Assembly: GCF_017592825.1 (NCBI RefSeq)
Contig: NZ_JAGFMD010000003.1
Span: 186,001-250,000 of the forward strand
From: Roseivirga sp. E12
GTDB taxonomy: Bacteria > Bacteroidota > Bacteroidia > Cytophagales > Cyclobacteriaceae
Length of the DNA: 64,000 nucleotides
Direction of reading: 5' to 3'
Below are positions 7,277-15,818 of the stretch, piece by piece. Both the position numbers and the translations under genes were made by a program. Every line of letters starts with the position of its first letter. The first letter of the stretch is position 1. Under the pieces are notes generated by a model. It did not search any database. It had not been told where the DNA came from and saw only the letters and a program-made list of their open reading frames with translations.

Positions 7277-9202
7277 ATGACTGAAATACAACAGATAGCC
7301 TTACTTCTTGGAGGTTTTGCCATTGTAGCGGTGGCAGCCAATCAGATTGCTGGGTTTTTCCAAAAAGCCAAGCTGCCTTTCATTACTGGTTTGTTAGTAA
7401 TAGGCCTGTTTTCAGGTCCTTTTATTTTCAAATTACTACCAAAAGAGGCAGGGTCTGGCTTACAATTCATTAACGATATTTCCTTAGCATTTATAGCCTT
7501 TGCGGCAGCGGCCGAGCTCTACTTGAAAGAGTTAAGAGGCCAAATGAAGAGTATTAAGTGGATGACCTTTGGTCAGTTGGCCGTTACCTTCATAGGCAGC
7601 TCCGTATTGATCTACTTTCTTGCGGGACAGATCGAATTCATGCGCGACATGAACAATTCGTCAAAAGTGGCAGTAGCCATTTTGATGGCCACTATCTTTG
7701 TCGCGAGATCACCAGCCTCGGCCATCGCAGTGATCAACGAAATGCGAGCTAAGGGCCCATTTGTACAAATGGCAATGGGAGTAACGGTTATCAAGGACTT
7801 CTTGGTCATTATACTCTTCGCTATCTGTCTCTCCATTGCTACTTCATTGGTGAATGGGAATCCTTTCGACTTACAGTTTTTACTGTTCCTTTTAGCAGAG
7901 TTAGCAACCTCTTTTGCACTGGGTTATTTAGTTGGCAGAGTATTAATTCTCGCCTTGAAACTAAGGGCCAATCCCTATGTAAAAATGGTGCTCATATTGG
8001 CCGTTGGCTATTCTGTTTACCTACTCTACTATTTTGTAAAGCATTATACACTCGATCATTTCGGCCATGAGTTCCATATAGAACCGCTGCTGATTTGTAT
8101 CATCGGTAGTTTCATAGTGACCAACTATTCACGTTTCAGGTATGAGTTCATCAAGTTGCTGGAAGAGATTGGTCCCATCATCTACATTTGTTTTTTCACA
8201 CTAACGGGAGCCTCCGTTTCCATTGATATCCTTGTTAAAGTTATTGGAGTTGCCTTCTTGCTGTTTGGTATCCGTTTGGTTACGATGGTGGTAGGGTCAA
8301 TTATCGGAGGCTCATTAGCAGGAGATTCAGCCTTATTTAAACGAATTGGTTGGATGCCTTTCGTTACCCAAGCGGGTGTTGGTTTGGGTCTAGCGACTAT
8401 TGTGGCCAATACTTTTCCTGTTTTTGGTGCCGAGTTTCAGACCATAGTAGTGGCGGTTATTGTGCTGAACCAGTTTGTAGGTCCGCCATTGTTTAAATGG
8501 TCCATTCAAATGGTTGGAGAAGCACGGACAAAAGCCAACACACCTCATTTCGATGGTGTTCGCGATGCCATGATTATTGGTATTGAGTCTCAATCCGTGG
8601 CTTTGGCCAGGCAATTAAAAGAGCATAATTGGGAAGCGGAACTATTGACAAGGAGTGAGGAAATTGAAGCTTCAGAGTACCCTGACCTTGTAGTGCATAA
8701 AGTGAATGACTTCGATGTTCAATCGCTGATTGATAACAATATTGAGAAGGCTGAAGCGGTGGTTCTAATGTTGACTGATGAGGAGAACTTGGCGATTGCA
8801 GAAGTACTTTATGAGAAGATAGGTACCAAAGACATTGTAGTGAGGCTTAATCACCGCTATAATTTCGAAAAATTTCATAAACTGGACTGTCTGATAGTAG
8901 ACCCAGCAACGGCTATGGTGAGTTTGATGGACCATCTGGTACGGTCGCCACAGGCGGCAACCCTTCTTTTGGGTATGCAGGAAAACCAGGATACCATGGA
9001 TGTGGAGGTGCAAAACCCGAACCTACGTGGATTGGCACTTCGAGACTTGAGATTGCCTTCTGATGTTATTGTCCTATCGGTGAATCGTGGAGGTCAGAGT
9101 ATTATTACCCATGGGTATACTCGTTTGAGACTAGGCGATACGCTAACTGTAGTTGGTACCAACTCGAGTTTAGAGGACGTTGCCCTGAGGTTCGAAAGAT
9201 AG
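7277..9202 (+). CDS. Cation:proton antiporter (CPA2 type) with C-terminal RCK/TrkA domains
   Basis: A 641-residue inner-membrane protein. The first ~400 residues contain about 12 hydrophobic segments of the CPA2 (KefB/GerN-like) fold, with the half-helix motif IFVARSPASAIAVI and VTVIKDFLVI carrying the acidic transport residue. From about residue 425 a TrkA-N-like Rossmann domain begins (MIIGIESQSVALARQL) and is followed by a TrkA-C domain ending in GDTLTVVGT. The nucleotide-binding first strand reads GIESQS rather than GxGxxG, so NAD(H) binding may be altered. Likely role: K+ or Na+ exchange for protons, gated by ligand binding to the RCK part. It is a single-gene unit. Confidence 0.88.
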   Translation: MTEIQQIALLLGGFAIVAVAANQIAGFFQKAKLPFITGLLVIGLFSGPFIFKLLPKEAGSGLQFINDISLAFIAFAAAAELYLKELRGQMKSIKWMTFGQLAVTFIGSSVLIYFLAGQIEFMRDMNNSSKVAVAILMATIFVARSPASAIAVINEMRAKGPFVQMAMGVTVIKDFLVIILFAICLSIATSLVNGNPFDLQFLLFLLAELATSFALGYLVGRVLILALKLRANPYVKMVLILAVGYSVYLLYYFVKHYTLDHFGHEFHIEPLLICIIGSFIVTNYSRFRYEFIKLLEEIGPIIYICFFTLTGASVSIDILVKVIGVAFLLFGIRLVTMVVGSIIGGSLAGDSALFKRIGWMPFVTQAGVGLGLATIVANTFPVFGAEFQTIVVAVIVLNQFVGPPLFKWSIQMVGEARTKANTPHFDGVRDAMIIGIESQSVALARQLKEHNWEAELLTRSEEIEASEYPDLVVHKVNDFDVQSLIDNNIEKAEAVVLMLTDEENLAIAEVLYEKIGTKDIVVRLNHRYNFEKFHKLDCLIVDPATAMVSLMDHLVRSPQAATLLLGMQENQDTMDVEVQNPNLRGLALRDLRLPSDVIVLSVNRGGQSIITHGYTRLRLGDTLTVVGTNSSLEDVALRFER

Positions 9203-9283
9203 ACGTGCTTTCGGATTACCTCTTGTCAATTCTTACAAGTAGGTTTCAATCACAGCCTTTATATTGAGTAAAAATCACGAATC

Positions 9284-10645
9284 ATGAGACAATTGATCAC
9301 ACGAGTAACACTCACGCTTTTTGCCACTCTGACTTTTGGAACTGTTTCTGCCCAAAACCTTTATATCACTGGAGGTTCTTACTTCGATGTGGTTTCAGGT
9401 GAAATGGTCAGAAACCAGGGCATAGTTATTCGCAGTGGAAAGTTTGTTCGAGTAAATGAAGCTTTAGCGGCCAGCGAAGACTATGAGGAGTTGACTCTTA
9501 GCGATGATCAGTATTTATTGCCTGGCATTTTCGATTTGCATGCGCATTATCGTGTGACTTTTGATGGCGTTCGAAGAGATGAGGTAGAGGCCAATCCTGT
9601 AATCTTCCTAGCCAATGGGGTGACCTCGACCTTCCCGGGGGGTGAAATTCAACCTGAGGTGATGTTGGAGGCTCGAAGAAAAATTGATAGAGGCGAGAAG
9701 ATTGGCGCACGTATTCACAGCTCTGGGCCATATTTTGGTACGGCATTTCCGGCTTGGAATAGAGGAACTACTATTGAAGACATTTATGCAACTGTAGATA
9801 AGTGGGCCGAACTTGGCGTAGCAGGATTCAAGGCCAAAGGAATTTCTCCCGTTTTACTCAAAGCACTTATTGAAAGGGCTCATCTACATGGCTTACCCGT
9901 CACGGGTCATCTGGGTTCCGGTTTTAGAAATACAGTGAACCCGAGAGATGCCATAACGATGGGGATCGATCGGGTTGAGCACTTTCTGGGAGGTGATGCA
10001 CTGCCCAATACACAATCGGCCTATGCTACGCTTCAAAACTTAGACATTAACGATCCGGCTGTCGACAAACAAATAGATCACTTTATTGCCAACGGTGTTT
10101 TCTTTGATGCCACCTTAACAGCTTATGGCTATTACGGGCATAGAAACTCACTCTATGATTATTGGCATAATGAACGTCAGTATCTCACCCCATATGCTTT
10201 TGAAATCACGAAAGAAACACGTCAGGAATTGGGGATGTTCCAGAAAATCTTTGATGTGAAGAAAGTGACTGTCAAAAAATTCTTTGACAAAGGGGGGAAG
10301 ATCACGCTGGGAACGGACCACCCTTCAGTAGGTGAATTTATTCCGGGATTTAGTGCGCATAGAGAAATGGAAGCATTGGTTTCAATAGGTATACCTAATG
10401 CTGAAGTTTTGAAGATAGCGACTATCAATGGTGCCGAGGCACTAAGAAAAAGTGACATTCTTGGGAGCATCGAGGTTAGTAAACTGGCGGATGCTTTTGT
10501 GATCACAGGCAATCCTCTGGAAGAGATTACGAACACCAGAAATGTTCAGAAAGTGATCAAAGGAGGGCTAGTATATGATAGCAAGACTTTACTGAAAAGT
10601 GTGGAGGGCAAGATGGGCCCTAAAGATGAGGAAGATTGGAAATAA
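9284..10645 (+). CDS. Exported amidohydrolase family protein
   Basis: A 453-residue metal-dependent hydrolase with a signal peptide (MRQLITRVTLTLFATLTFGT, cleavage near VSAQ), so it acts in the periplasm or outside. Metal-ligand motifs of the amidohydrolase superfamily are visible: FDLHAHY (His86, His88), GHLGS, RVEHF and LGTDHPS with the catalytic Asp. A lysine in GFKAKG is a candidate carboxylated bridging lysine. The C-terminal part shows the usual KLADAFVITGNPLEEI segment. The family covers imidazolonepropionases, prolidases and enamidases; the substrate cannot be told. The tail EDEEDWK is highly charged. Single gene; a small hairpin (CCTCC/GGAGG, 10670-10686) follows. Confidence 0.85.
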   Translation: MRQLITRVTLTLFATLTFGTVSAQNLYITGGSYFDVVSGEMVRNQGIVIRSGKFVRVNEALAASEDYEELTLSDDQYLLPGIFDLHAHYRVTFDGVRRDEVEANPVIFLANGVTSTFPGGEIQPEVMLEARRKIDRGEKIGARIHSSGPYFGTAFPAWNRGTTIEDIYATVDKWAELGVAGFKAKGISPVLLKALIERAHLHGLPVTGHLGSGFRNTVNPRDAITMGIDRVEHFLGGDALPNTQSAYATLQNLDINDPAVDKQIDHFIANGVFFDATLTAYGYYGHRNSLYDYWHNERQYLTPYAFEITKETRQELGMFQKIFDVKKVTVKKFFDKGGKITLGTDHPSVGEFIPGFSAHREMEALVSIGIPNAEVLKIATINGAEALRKSDILGSIEVSKLADAFVITGNPLEEITNTRNVQKVIKGGLVYDSKTLLKSVEGKMGPKDEEDWK

Positions 10646-10744
10646 GTGGCCTTTCGGAGTTGCCATTATCCTCCAAAGGACGGAGGAGGCTTTCAACGGG
10701 TCAATTTCGCAGAAACCCTATTTATTACTTCCTCCACCCCCTAA

Positions 10745-10760
10745 CCCCCGCCAGCGGGGG
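10745..10760. repeat. GC-rich perfect hairpin in AT-richer intergenic DNA
   Basis: CCCCCGCCAGCGGGGG is self-complementary apart from its central bases and sits in a C-rich run between two convergent genes. There is no U-tract on either side, so it is not a classical terminator. Its composition differs from the surrounding sequence, and it may be a member of a dispersed intergenic repeat. Confidence 0.45.
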
Positions 10761-10787
10761 ACAATGTGGCTGGCGATAAGCGAAGGT

Positions 10788-11309
10788 TTAATTACCTCCG
10801 TCTCCTCCGTCTCCTCCTTTTTCCTTCTTTTCTTCAATTTTCTTTTCAATAGCTTTTTTGCGTAGCATCATTCTTCCCGGTCGCATACCTGCTCTACCGG
10901 AAAAATTTCTTTGTCCATTCTGACCCCTTTGCCCTCGCACATTATTTTGCCCACGATTTCCTCTCATTCTTTGAAGACGACCTTTTCCCTCTTTTTGAAG
11001 CTTCTGGAATTTCTCCCATTGCTCCGGTGTAAGAATGTTCTTCATTCGCTCCATCTGCTCTTGACGCTGTACAAAAGCATCTCGCTTCATTTCTTCTCTA
11101 ATGGCACGTATTTTCTCCATCTGTGCCTTTCTGGTTTCTTGATTTGCCTTTAGCTCTTTGTCTAGATCCGCTTTCTGCTTATCGGTGAGCTCTAATTTGG
11201 CAGCGATTTGTTCTGTCTTAAGGAGTGTTTTATTTCCACTCTGAGCCATGACTTGACTGGCCGAAAATATAACTGTAAGTATCAGAGTAGTTCTTAATAA
11301 TGACCTCAT
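10788..11309 (-). CDS. Spy/CpxP-like periplasmic protein with basic, glycine-rich tail
   Basis: A 173-residue exported protein: signal peptide to about residue 22 (SQVMAQ), then a helical region with the two LTxxQ-like motifs of the Spy/CpxP family, LELTDKQK and ILTPEQWEKF, separated by a highly charged coiled segment. The last ~60 residues are unusual, being rich in Arg, Gly, Asn and Gln (around QRMRGNRGQNN) and ending in a KKIEEKKEK stretch and GGDGGDGGN. Spy-family proteins are ATP-independent periplasmic chaperones; the basic tail could bind acidic polymers, which is inference. The 3' end consists of short CTCCGT-type repeats coding for the Gly-Asp tail. Confidence 0.78.
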   Translation of the reverse strand: MRSLLRTTLILTVIFSASQVMAQSGNKTLLKTEQIAAKLELTDKQKADLDKELKANQETRKAQMEKIRAIREEMKRDAFVQRQEQMERMKNILTPEQWEKFQKLQKEGKGRLQRMRGNRGQNNVRGQRGQNGQRNFSGRAGMRPGRMMLRKKAIEKKIEEKKEKGGDGGDGGN

Positions 11310-11407
11310 ATCTCTTTCTTTTTAATTCACCCCTTGGATGTGTAAGAAACAAGATGGTTTAATGAAGAGGCTAAAGAATTTGAAATTGATGGGTCCTAAG
11401 CTTTAGC

Positions 11408-11950
11408 TTAGAGTATCTGAAAAGGCACCGTAACTTTGGTGTGATCCCATGCTAGAATCAAGGCTGGCCTGCCATTATCCTCTGTAAAATCTATGGTAAA
11501 CAACTCTACGACATCAGGTAGTAGCTCCACGCTTGCACTTACATTTACCACGTTACTTTCGGGGTAATAGTCGGTGCCCCAGTCAGGAATTCGGCTGTTG
11601 AAAATCACCTTCCATGAAGATGCATCAGGGATGGTGACCAATGAATATTTGCCTGCTGGCAGTCGTTGATCTCCCTCGAAAATAATATCTCTGGAAACCT
11701 CAATCACGGTAGGCTCATTGGCTCCCGTTCTCCACCATTGACCATAAGGAACAAGCTCGCCAAAGATGTCTCTTCCTTTTTTGGATGGTCGGCTATAGGT
11801 GACGCGAATGTTGACATCGCTACTTGTATATTGGGCGGTCGACTCTGGGCTGTACTGTTTTGTCTGGTAAAGCATGTATTGCTGAACCCCGATAATTGCT
11901 AGTAGTACAAAGACCACTGCACCAAAAATATAAATGACGCGCTTAGACAT
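11408..11950 (-). CDS. DUF2911 family membrane-anchored protein
   Basis: A 180-residue protein with one N-terminal membrane helix (about residues 5-27) and an exported domain that matches DUF2911: VTYSRPSKKGRDIFG, LVPYGQWWRTGANE, then LPAGKYSLVTIPD and WKVIFNS. DUF2911 proteins are common in Bacteroidota, have a beta-sandwich look and no established function. Unlike many family members with a cleavable signal peptide, this one seems to stay anchored by its helix, as no cleavage site is evident. It is transcribed alone, with the Spy-like gene about 100 bp downstream on the same strand. Confidence 0.85.
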   Translation of the reverse strand: MSKRVIYIFGAVVFVLLAIIGVQQYMLYQTKQYSPESTAQYTSSDVNIRVTYSRPSKKGRDIFGELVPYGQWWRTGANEPTVIEVSRDIIFEGDQRLPAGKYSLVTIPDASSWKVIFNSRIPDWGTDYYPESNVVNVSASVELLPDVVELFTIDFTEDNGRPALILAWDHTKVTVPFQIL

Positions 11951-12065
11951 TTAGTGTAAATATACCCATTTAGGCATTCGAAACGGCTTTTTTTCAATCC
12001 TTGTTATTTGATAGGTCTAATTCCTTTTTTAATTCCTGTCTTGTACTTGTTGAATCCCTTTTCTA

Positions 12066-12073
12066 TATCTTTG
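12066..12073 (+). promoter_or_regulatory. Predicted -7 element for glycyl-tRNA synthetase
   Basis: TATCTTTG matches TAnnTTTG exactly and ends only 4 bases before the ATG at 12078. If used, the transcript would be leaderless or nearly so. TTG trinucleotides lie upstream at 12041 and 12047, but their spacing to the -7 element is off the usual 19-21 bp. Confidence 0.4.
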
Positions 12074-12077
12074 CGGC

Positions 12078-13628
12078 ATGGCACAGAACGAAGAGAATTT
12101 GCTCAAAAAGATTGCGAGTCACGCAAAAGAATACGGCTTCATTTTTCCATCAAGTGAAATTTATGATGGGCTTGGCGCTGCATACGATTATGGGCAAAAT
12201 GGAGTAGAGCTTAAAAACAATATTAAGCAGTATTGGTGGAAAGCGATGGTACAGATGAACGAGAACATCGTTGGTATAGACGCTTCTATTTTCATGCATC
12301 CTACTACGTGGAAGGCTTCTGGCCATGTGGACGCTTTCAACGACCCGTTGATTGATAATAAAGACTCTAAAAAGCGATACAGGGCAGACGTGCTGATCGA
12401 AGATTATATCGCTAAAATAGAAGCGAAGATCAATAAAGAAGTGACCAAAGCTGAAAAGCGTTTTGGCGATAGTTTTGACAAAGCGCAGTTCTTGGCCACC
12501 AACCCTAACGTTCTTAGAAACCAATCTAAGATTGACGAAATCAATGATCGTATGGGCAAAGGGCTTGAGAACGGTGACCTTGCCGATATCAAAGCTTTGA
12601 TTGAAGAACTTGGCATCGCAGACCCTGTTTCGGGTTCTAAAAATTGGACAGACGTACGTCAGTTCAACCTGATGTTCTCTACTGAGATGGGCTCTGTCGC
12701 TGACGACTCAAATAAGATCTACCTACGACCAGAAACTGCTCAAGGCATCTTCGTGAACTTCTTGAACGTGCAGAAAACGGGTAGAATGAAAATTCCTTTC
12801 GGTATCGCTCAGATCGGAAAAGCGTTTAGAAATGAGATTATTGCCCGGCAGTTTATCTTCAGAATGCGAGAGTTTGAGCAAATGGAGATGCAATTCTTTG
12901 TGAAGCCAGGCGAAGAAATTGACTGGTACGAAAACTGGAAGGCCAAGCGAATTGCATGGCACAAAGCACTCGGTTTGGGTGAAGAGAATTACCGTTTTCA
13001 TGACCATGTGAATCTGGCGCACTATGCGAATGCCGCGGCCGATATTCAGTTTAACTTCCCGATGGGCTTCAAAGAACTGGAAGGAGTTCACTCAAGAACA
13101 GACTTCGACTTGAAGGCCCACGAAGAGCACTCTGGTAAGAAGCTGCAGTTCTTCGACACTGTAGAGAATAAGTCTTACGTTCCTTACGTGGTGGAGACAT
13201 CCATTGGTCTAGACCGTATGTTCCTAGCCATTCTTTCAAGCGCCTTCACCGAGGAAACTTTGGAAGATGGAAGCGAAAGAACGGTATTGAAGTTACCAGC
13301 ACCTTTGGCTCCTTATCATGTAGCGGTATTGCCGCTGTTGAAGAAAGAAGAGTCTGGTCTTCCTGCCAAGGCAAGAGAGGTCCTTTCGGAATTAAAATTT
13401 GATTTCAATTGTCAGTATGACGAGAAAGATGCCATTGGTAAACGTTATAGAAGACAAGATGCTATTGGTACACCTTACTGTGTGACAGTAGATCATCAAA
13501 CTTTAGAAGACAATACCGTTACCATCCGCGATAGAGACGATCTATCTCAGATTAGAGTGTCTATTGACGAAGTGAAAGGCAAGCTGAAAGAGACGACTTC
13601 TATGGAGTCGTTGTTGAGGAAGCTTTAG
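12078..13628 (+). CDS. glyQS: Glycyl-tRNA synthetase (single-chain, dimeric class II type)
   Basis: Charges tRNA-Gly with glycine. The 516-residue chain is the alpha2-type enzyme rather than the two-subunit alpha2beta2 form. Visible landmarks are FMHPTTWKASGHVDAFNDP near the N-terminus, the class II motif 2 region FRNEIIARQFIFRMREFEQMEM, motif 3 in TSIGLDRMFLAIL, and a C-terminal anticodon-binding domain (APYHVAVLPLLKK to RDRDDLSQIRV). The length is near that expected for the bacterial single-chain form. A perfect -7 element just precedes the start. A short inverted repeat follows the stop. Confidence 0.96.
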   Translation: MAQNEENLLKKIASHAKEYGFIFPSSEIYDGLGAAYDYGQNGVELKNNIKQYWWKAMVQMNENIVGIDASIFMHPTTWKASGHVDAFNDPLIDNKDSKKRYRADVLIEDYIAKIEAKINKEVTKAEKRFGDSFDKAQFLATNPNVLRNQSKIDEINDRMGKGLENGDLADIKALIEELGIADPVSGSKNWTDVRQFNLMFSTEMGSVADDSNKIYLRPETAQGIFVNFLNVQKTGRMKIPFGIAQIGKAFRNEIIARQFIFRMREFEQMEMQFFVKPGEEIDWYENWKAKRIAWHKALGLGEENYRFHDHVNLAHYANAAADIQFNFPMGFKELEGVHSRTDFDLKAHEEHSGKKLQFFDTVENKSYVPYVVETSIGLDRMFLAILSSAFTEETLEDGSERTVLKLPAPLAPYHVAVLPLLKKEESGLPAKAREVLSELKFDFNCQYDEKDAIGKRYRRQDAIGTPYCVTVDHQTLEDNTVTIRDRDDLSQIRVSIDEVKGKLKETTSMESLLRKL

Positions 13629-13639
13629 GCAAGTTACGT

Positions 13640-13664
13640 GTCATTCCACCGAAGAAGGAATGAC
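13640..13664. repeat. Short inverted repeat after glyQS
   Basis: GTCATTCC (13640-13647) and GGAATGAC (13657-13664) are perfect complements around a 9-base loop. There is no T-run, so it is a poor terminator. The GTCATTC core also occurs at the outer end of the larger inverted repeat near 54.5 kb, also directly after a stop codon, suggesting a shared dispersed element. Confidence 0.5.
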
Positions 13665-13692
13665 GAACCCCTTTAAAATTGTGGACAAAGAG

Positions 13693-14742
13693 CTAAAATA
13701 AGCCTAATTGCCCTTTACTTGTTCGGACAAATAAATCTGTTCTAAGAGGCAGTCGATGAGGAATATCCTTAAAATATTTGGCTTTGCTGAGTTCAAACAT
13801 GCGATGAATAGACTGCACCATGCGGCCATTGCCTCTCATGCGCATGCCAAATCGACTATCATTGAGTTTCCCGTTGTGAGCCCCCTTGATTTGATTTAGA
13901 ATCTTTTCCGCACGATCGGGGAAAGCCTGTGGCACCCAGTTTTCAAAGACCTGACCAATTTGTCCGTTTAGTCTTACCATGGTAAAGCCGGCACTTCTGG
14001 CCCCGGCATTAGCAGCGGACTTCATAATTTCCGGAATTTCATGGTCGTTGAGCCCGGGAATTACCGGGCCAATCATGATGCTGACAGGAATGCCTCGATT
14101 GGCCAATTTTTCAATGGTTTTGAGCTTTTGTTTGGCGGTAGCAGTCCTTGGTTCCAGCTTTCGCCTGACTTTTTCGTCTAAGGAGGTAAGCGAAAAATGC
14201 AATCCGATGAGATTCAGATCTGCTAGTGGACCGAGAATGTCTATATCGCGCGAGACAATTACATTCTTAGTAATTATCCCCACTGGATGCTTATACTGTA
14301 GAAAAATCTCAAGCAGCTTTCGGGTGATTTTCAATTTTCTTTCAATCGGCTGGTAGCAGTCTGTATTACCAGAAAGGACAATCGTTCTTGGGGTCCATCG
14401 TGGATTTTGAAACTGCTTTTCAAGGAGTTCAGGAGCGTTTTCCTTGTAAAGGATGACTCTTTCAAAGTCGAGGCCTGCATTGTAGCCCCAGTACTCATGG
14501 GAGTTTCGGGCATAGCAATAAATGCAGCCATGCTCACAACCCTGATAGGGGTTGAGCGAATACTCCATGCCGACATCTGGACTGGTTACCTTATTAACAA
14601 TTGTCTTGGGAAAGATCTTAATGTATTTGGTTTTAGGAGCGTCCTCGTCATACTCATCGATACCTTCCAGGTGCTCTTGTACATATTCATGCATCAAGAA
14701 CTTATTTTTTACCTGTATTTGTGCTCCTCTACCTTTGTACAA
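13693..14742 (-). CDS. PA0069-family radical SAM protein
   Basis: A 349-residue radical SAM enzyme of the group sometimes annotated as spore-photoproduct-lyase-like. The cluster motif is CEHGCIYC (Cys69, 73, 76, a CX3CX2C spacing), preceded by SLNPYQG and followed by YARNSHEYWGYNAGLDFE; later landmarks are LSGNTDCYQPIE, KNVIVSRDIDIL and SLDEKVRRKLEPRT. The N-terminal KGRGA is typical of the family, so I accept the TTG at 14742; an in-frame stop lies two codons upstream and no upstream ATG exists. The true substrate of the family is unknown. The promoter region carries an unusual array of ACTA/TAGT half-sites. Confidence 0.9.
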   Translation of the reverse strand: MYKGRGAQIQVKNKFLMHEYVQEHLEGIDEYDEDAPKTKYIKIFPKTIVNKVTSPDVGMEYSLNPYQGCEHGCIYCYARNSHEYWGYNAGLDFERVILYKENAPELLEKQFQNPRWTPRTIVLSGNTDCYQPIERKLKITRKLLEIFLQYKHPVGIITKNVIVSRDIDILGPLADLNLIGLHFSLTSLDEKVRRKLEPRTATAKQKLKTIEKLANRGIPVSIMIGPVIPGLNDHEIPEIMKSAANAGARSAGFTMVRLNGQIGQVFENWVPQAFPDRAEKILNQIKGAHNGKLNDSRFGMRMRGNGRMVQSIHRMFELSKAKYFKDIPHRLPLRTDLFVRTSKGQLGLF

Positions 14743-14753
14743 TTGCTATATTA

Positions 14754-14797
14754 TTTAGTAAACTAAAAATAATAGTTAAAAACTAAATATTATAGTA
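14754..14797. promoter_or_regulatory. Array of ACTA/TAGT inverted half-sites upstream of the radical SAM gene
   Basis: The AT-rich region contains TTTAGTAAACTAAA (14754-14767; arms TTTAGT and ACTAAA), then two 18-bp near-identical direct repeats, AAACTAAAAATAATAGTT (14760-14777) and AAACTAAATATTATAGTA (14780-14797; 15 of 18 identical). Their starts are exactly 20 bp apart, about two helical turns. Half-sites alternate TAGT, ACTA, TAGT, ACTA, TAGT. This looks like a multi-site operator for a dimeric repressor, but no regulator gene is near and no family is assigned. Confidence 0.45.
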
Positions 14798-14826
14798 TAT
14801 ATCATCAATGTTTTGGTAAAGATTAT

Positions 14827-14855
14827 CCGTCTGACCGCTTAAAGCGGTCGGACGG
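14827..14855 (-). terminator. Strong stem-loop after the ROK kinase gene
   Basis: CCGTCTGACCGC and GCGGTCGGACGG pair over 12 positions (one G-T) with a TTAAA loop, 5 bp beyond the ROK stop codon. The minus-strand sequence after the stem is ATAATCTTT, a weak U-tract, so it may act as an inefficient terminator or protect the transcript end. Confidence 0.55.
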
Positions 14856-14860
14856 TTAAT

Positions 14861-15772
14861 TTAGACAGTCAAGAAAGCCGCACCGAAAACCCCTGCGCTG
14901 TCACCTAGTTTTGGTCTTACAATTTTAGTCTCAAGTCGAGGGTTGAAAACATGCCTTTCGGCTTCCTGAACGCCCCTGGTATAGAGTTCTTCGATATTGC
15001 CGACACCACCACCCAAAACAATTACGTCTGGGTCTAGGGTATTGATAATGGTAGATATACCCAGCCCGAAGAAATGGATAAGCCTGTCTAAAGTTTTCAC
15101 CGCATTAGGGTCTTCACCGGAACGTGCAGCGGGAATGATTTCCTTCAGCCTTTTTCTGGTACCCGTAATCTCTTCGTAATAATTTTCAAGCCCAGTTCCG
15201 GAGATAATCTTTTCGGTGCACCCCGACTTGCCGCAGTAGCAATCGCCCCCTGAGGCGTCCAGGAAATTGTGGCCCCATTCACCACCAATACCATGTTTTC
15301 CGTTGATCACCTGCCCGTTGACCACCACACCTCCACCGCAGCCTGTGCCCATGATAACACCAAATACGACACTTGCATCTGGGTCTACTTCGGGAACGAT
15401 ACCCATTTGTGCTTCGGCAAGGACAAAACAATTAGCATCATTGGCCATCACAGTGGGAATACCGATTAGCGCTTCTAGGTCTCTTTTGAATGGCTTTTTA
15501 TTAATGGATTGCGAGTTGCTGTTTTTTAAGAGTCCAGTAGGAGGGTCAATGGCCCCAGGTGTTCCCATGCCAATGATGCTCGGCCTTTCACCGACTTCAT
15601 CGGCTAGATGGTCGATAAGGATTCGTATGCGATCAAGAACATGCTCATAACCACCGTCACTTTCGGTGTCTATTCTATGGCGGACGAGTACTTCGGGTTC
15701 GTCCTTGGACTTCAATACAATTCCTTCAATTTTGGTACCGCCCAAATCAATTCCCCAAAGCTTTTCTGACAT
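14861..15772 (-). CDS. ROK family sugar kinase
   Basis: A 303-residue cytoplasmic kinase with the ATP-binding DLGGTK (residues 9-14), the catalytic aspartate in ANDANCF, the glycine-rich GTGCGGG loop, the sugar-binding EWGHN and the zinc motif around CYCGKSGCTEKIISG typical of ROK proteins. No N-terminal helix-turn-helix is present, so it is a kinase rather than a ROK repressor. Glucose, fructose and N-acetylglucosamine are all possible substrates. Its position near an amylosucrase-type enzyme and an alpha-glucosidase suggests it phosphorylates the glucose or fructose released from sucrose or oligosaccharides. It is divergent from the first DUF4221 gene with a 46-bp shared intergenic region. 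Confidence 0.88.
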   Translation of the reverse strand: MSEKLWGIDLGGTKIEGIVLKSKDEPEVLVRHRIDTESDGGYEHVLDRIRILIDHLADEVGERPSIIGMGTPGAIDPPTGLLKNSNSQSINKKPFKRDLEALIGIPTVMANDANCFVLAEAQMGIVPEVDPDASVVFGVIMGTGCGGGVVVNGQVINGKHGIGGEWGHNFLDASGGDCYCGKSGCTEKIISGTGLENYYEEITGTRKRLKEIIPAARSGEDPNAVKTLDRLIHFFGLGISTIINTLDPDVIVLGGGVGNIEELYTRGVQEAERHVFNPRLETKIVRPKLGDSAGVFGAAFLTV

Positions 15773-15818
15773 GCCTTAAATTCTTTTTATCTTCTGACAA
15801 TTTATAAATACAAGGTCA

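Noticed and set aside
10911-11153. Plus-strand ORF rich in Leu/Ser/His opposite the Spy-like gene
   Set aside because: Its composition simply mirrors the charged, repetitive opposite strand; the minus-strand protein has a signal peptide and LTxxQ motifs.
14730-14737. Exact TACCTTTG on the plus strand at the start of the radical SAM gene
   Set aside because: It points to a region with no plus-strand gene for over 1 kb and is explained by codons of the minus-strand protein; probably chance.
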